DNA from: CAVRZY01 sp963725415
GTDB lineage: Bacteria > Acidobacteriota > Terriglobia > Bryobacterales > Bryobacteraceae
Length of the DNA: 7,806 nt
Direction: 5' to 3'
NCBI GenBank assembly: GCA_963725415.1
Contig: CAVRZY010000091.1
Location: 1 to 7,806 of the forward strand
A program made the position numbers and the translations under genes. Below are positions 6,294 to 7,806 of the stretch, in pieces. The first letter of the stretch is position 1; each line of letters opens with the position of its first letter. The notes beneath the pieces are model-generated. The model saw only the letters and a program-made list of their open reading frames with translations. It did no database searches and had not been told where the DNA came from.

Positions 6294-7139
6294 TCAGTAG
6301 GGAAAAGTCTCCGTAAGTTCCGCATCGCTCAACTCCTTCAGGAATGCGGATATCCGATCGACGAAGATGCCGACCAGCTTCTGCCCTTTCTCCGCCGTGG
6401 CCCTGGTGGGATCGCCCACGCCGGTGGTGTCGCTGACGTAATTCCAAGGCCGCACGAAGGTGATGTAGCCGGCTTTGAGGCTCTTCAGTTTGAGTTCCCG
6501 CTCGCGCGGGTTGGCCGCTTTTTCCATGCGCACTTTGTCGGGAAACAGGGCCAGAGCGATCGAGGTTTCCGCTTCCGAGGCGTGGTCTCCCGACTTCTCG
6601 ACGATTTTGGGGGCCAGGTCGCGATAGGGGGCGGAGCCTTCGATCAGAGCCACAAACACCTTGCGATGGGCGGCGAACAGCTCGCGGAGCGTAGCGCCCA
6701 GGGTGGTGGTATTGCCTCCGTGCGAGTTCAGAATCACCACTTTCCGGATGCCCTGTCTCTCGGCCGTGTCCACGACGTCCTTGACAAACTGCGTCATGGT
6801 GGCGGGTTGAATGCATTGGGCGTAGGGAATGGTCGTCAGATTCGTGTTTACGCCATACGGCATGGTCGGCAGCACCAGGACGCGGGCGCCCTGTTCGTTG
6901 GCCTTGGCGGCGGCCCGCGCCGCCAGGGCGCCTGCGGTCCAGACGTCGTTGCCATAGCAAAGATGGTTGGCGTGCGGCTCGGTCGATCCGATCGGCAGGA
7001 TCAGCACACGCACCTCGCGGGCGCTGACCTCCGGATGCGTCAGGTCGGCAAGCTGGACGGCCGCCGCGGTCTGCGCGAGGCCGGGAAGGCACAACAGGGA
7101 GAGTGCCGCTATTGTGGAAATGACTTGGAGTGTTTTCAT
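6294..7139 (-). CDS. Secreted creatininase-family amidohydrolase
   Basis: Creatininase-family enzymes are metal-dependent hydrolases of C-N bonds in cyclic amides or similar; members include creatinine amidohydrolase and the MftE and ArfB proteins. This 281-residue protein keeps the family's metal-site pattern. In GSTEPH (51-56), Glu54 and His56 with Asp65 reproduce the Glu34/His36/Asp45 spacing of Pseudomonas creatininase. LNSHGGN (137-143) carries His140, and HASEAETS (186-193) carries the conserved glutamate. GDPTRATAEKG near 242-252 is also typical. Creatininase itself has HYEN where this has HGGN, so the substrate is probably not creatinine. Unlike most members it opens with a Sec signal peptide (residues 1-22, cleavage near LAQ), so it should act outside the cytoplasm. 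The ribosome binding site is weak (GAG about ten bases before ATG). The GH51 gene ends 15 bp upstream, suggesting co-transcription or translational coupling. Confidence 0.9.
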   Translation of the reverse strand: MKTLQVISTIAALSLLCLPGLAQTAAAVQLADLTHPEVSAREVRVLILPIGSTEPHANHLCYGNDVWTAGALAARAAAKANEQGARVLVLPTMPYGVNTNLTTIPYAQCIQPATMTQFVKDVVDTAERQGIRKVVILNSHGGNTTTLGATLRELFAAHRKVFVALIEGSAPYRDLAPKIVEKSGDHASEAETSIALALFPDKVRMEKAANPRERELKLKSLKAGYITFVRPWNYVSDTTGVGDPTRATAEKGQKLVGIFVDRISAFLKELSDAELTETFPY

Positions 7140-7154
7140 ATATACACGCTCAGT

Positions 7155-7806
7155 TCATTGTTTGTACAACTCCAGGATGGTAACCGAATGCGGGGGAAAT
7201 TGATAGAGCATCGACGCCCTGGCGTCCGGGAGCACGGTTTCTTTGATTCCGATTCTGTCCGGGTGCTCGAAGGTGTTCTCGGTCATGTAATGATCGGCAT
7301 CCAACCGGATCACCCGGCCGGCTGACATGGGTGTCCAGCCCTGGATCTCAATTCTCGTTGCGAGGGCGTCCGAATCGTGCAAGTTGATGACCGCCAGGTA
7401 CAGGGTCTTGCCATCCTCACTGACGGTTGCGGAGGAGTCCAGATATGGAATCTTGCCTACTGCCTGGGGCCGGCCCTCTTCGTACTCCGGCGGCGCGAAG
7501 GTTTCAGCTTCCACCCCGGATTCGACCAAGATCGGCCCCTGGTGGTTCATGTACATCTTAAAGGCCAAGTATTGGGGATTGAAGAACAACCCAAATCGAT
7601 TGACCCGGATGAGGCCCAGGGCATTTACCGTCATCGAGAAACTGGCCAGGGTAAGCGCCTTGTGCTGGCGTCGAAAGGCGTGAAACACGCCGGCCGTGTA
7701 AATTCCATCCCGCAGCGCGAAATCAACCTCGTGGTCGCCGTAGCCGCGGTTGGGCGCCCGATAGGCCCAGCAGTTCCACTCATCAAACGCAATCGGAATC
7801 TCGGGA
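7155..7806 (-). CDS. Alpha-L-arabinofuranosidase, GH51 family, C-terminal part (cut by window edge)
   Basis: GH51 enzymes release terminal L-arabinofuranose from arabinoxylan, arabinan and related oligosaccharides by a retaining mechanism. The frame is open to the window edge (first whole codon 7805-7803) and gives 216 residues, against about 500 or more for a whole enzyme. It begins PEIPIAFDEWNCW: the FDEWN motif near the end of the (beta/alpha)8 barrel holds the family's nucleophile glutamate (Glu9 of the visible part). LRDGIYTAGVFHAF, then VNALGLI and NPQYLAFKMYMNHQG, follow the family pattern. Residues from about 100 on form the C-terminal beta-sandwich, ending ILELYKQ. The GTG at 7688 is internal, not a start. 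The acid/base glutamate and the N-terminus, including any signal peptide, lie outside the window. It is the first visible gene of the right-hand cluster. Confidence 0.88.
   Translation of the reverse strand, partial: PEIPIAFDEWNCWAYRAPNRGYGDHEVDFALRDGIYTAGVFHAFRRQHKALTLASFSMTVNALGLIRVNRFGLFFNPQYLAFKMYMNHQGPILVESGVEAETFAPPEYEEGRPQAVGKIPYLDSSATVSEDGKTLYLAVINLHDSDALATRIEIQGWTPMSAGRVIRLDADHYMTENTFEHPDRIGIKETVLPDARASMLYQFPPHSVTILELYKQ

Noticed and set aside
5644..7092. A 482-codon minus-strand open frame running from inside the creatininase gene into the broken propeller gene.
   Set aside because: Its first part is an out-of-frame shadow of the creatininase gene. Only the part from 6123 onward is real, as the start of the propeller pseudogene.

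Overview
This window looks like a GC-rich, free-living soil-type bacterium. Acidobacteriota of the Solibacter/Bryobacter kind is my best guess. The hints are secreted beta-propeller paralogues, a secreted creatininase-family enzyme beside a glycoside hydrolase, and a short stretch resembling the end of an Oar-like TonB receptor. This is inference from gene style; no taxonomic marker is present.

Layout, left to right. Positions 1-470 (+) hold the C-terminal part of an IS1634/IS4-type transposase, and the right end of that element probably lies within 471-549. Everything else reads on the minus strand, so transcription runs from right to left. In that order: the C-terminal 216 residues of a GH51 alpha-L-arabinofuranosidase (7155-7806, cut by the window edge); a secreted creatininase-family amidohydrolase (6294-7139), 15 bp downstream; a 170 bp gap that may hold a scrap of a TonB receptor gene (6190-6293); a secreted seven-bladed propeller gene broken by two +1 frameshifts (4796-6123); an intact propeller paralogue (3509-4792), 3 bp downstream; a 218 bp intergenic region with a concentric inverted repeat built like a REPIN (3352-3479); a 758-residue membrane protein of unknown function (1014-3290); and tadA, the tRNA adenosine deaminase gene (550-996), 17 bp further on.

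The genes fall into two likely transcription groups separated by the palindrome. The right-hand group (GH51, creatininase, two propellers) is an exported or carbohydrate-related cluster with very short spacings. The left-hand group pairs an uncharacterised envelope protein with the essential housekeeping gene tadA, which ends right beside the insertion element. I found no CRISPR array, tRNA, rRNA, riboswitch or convincing rho-independent terminator. The most unusual items are the REPIN-like palindrome, the doubly frameshifted propeller paralogue, and the membrane protein with a PKD-like fold predicted on the cytoplasmic side.
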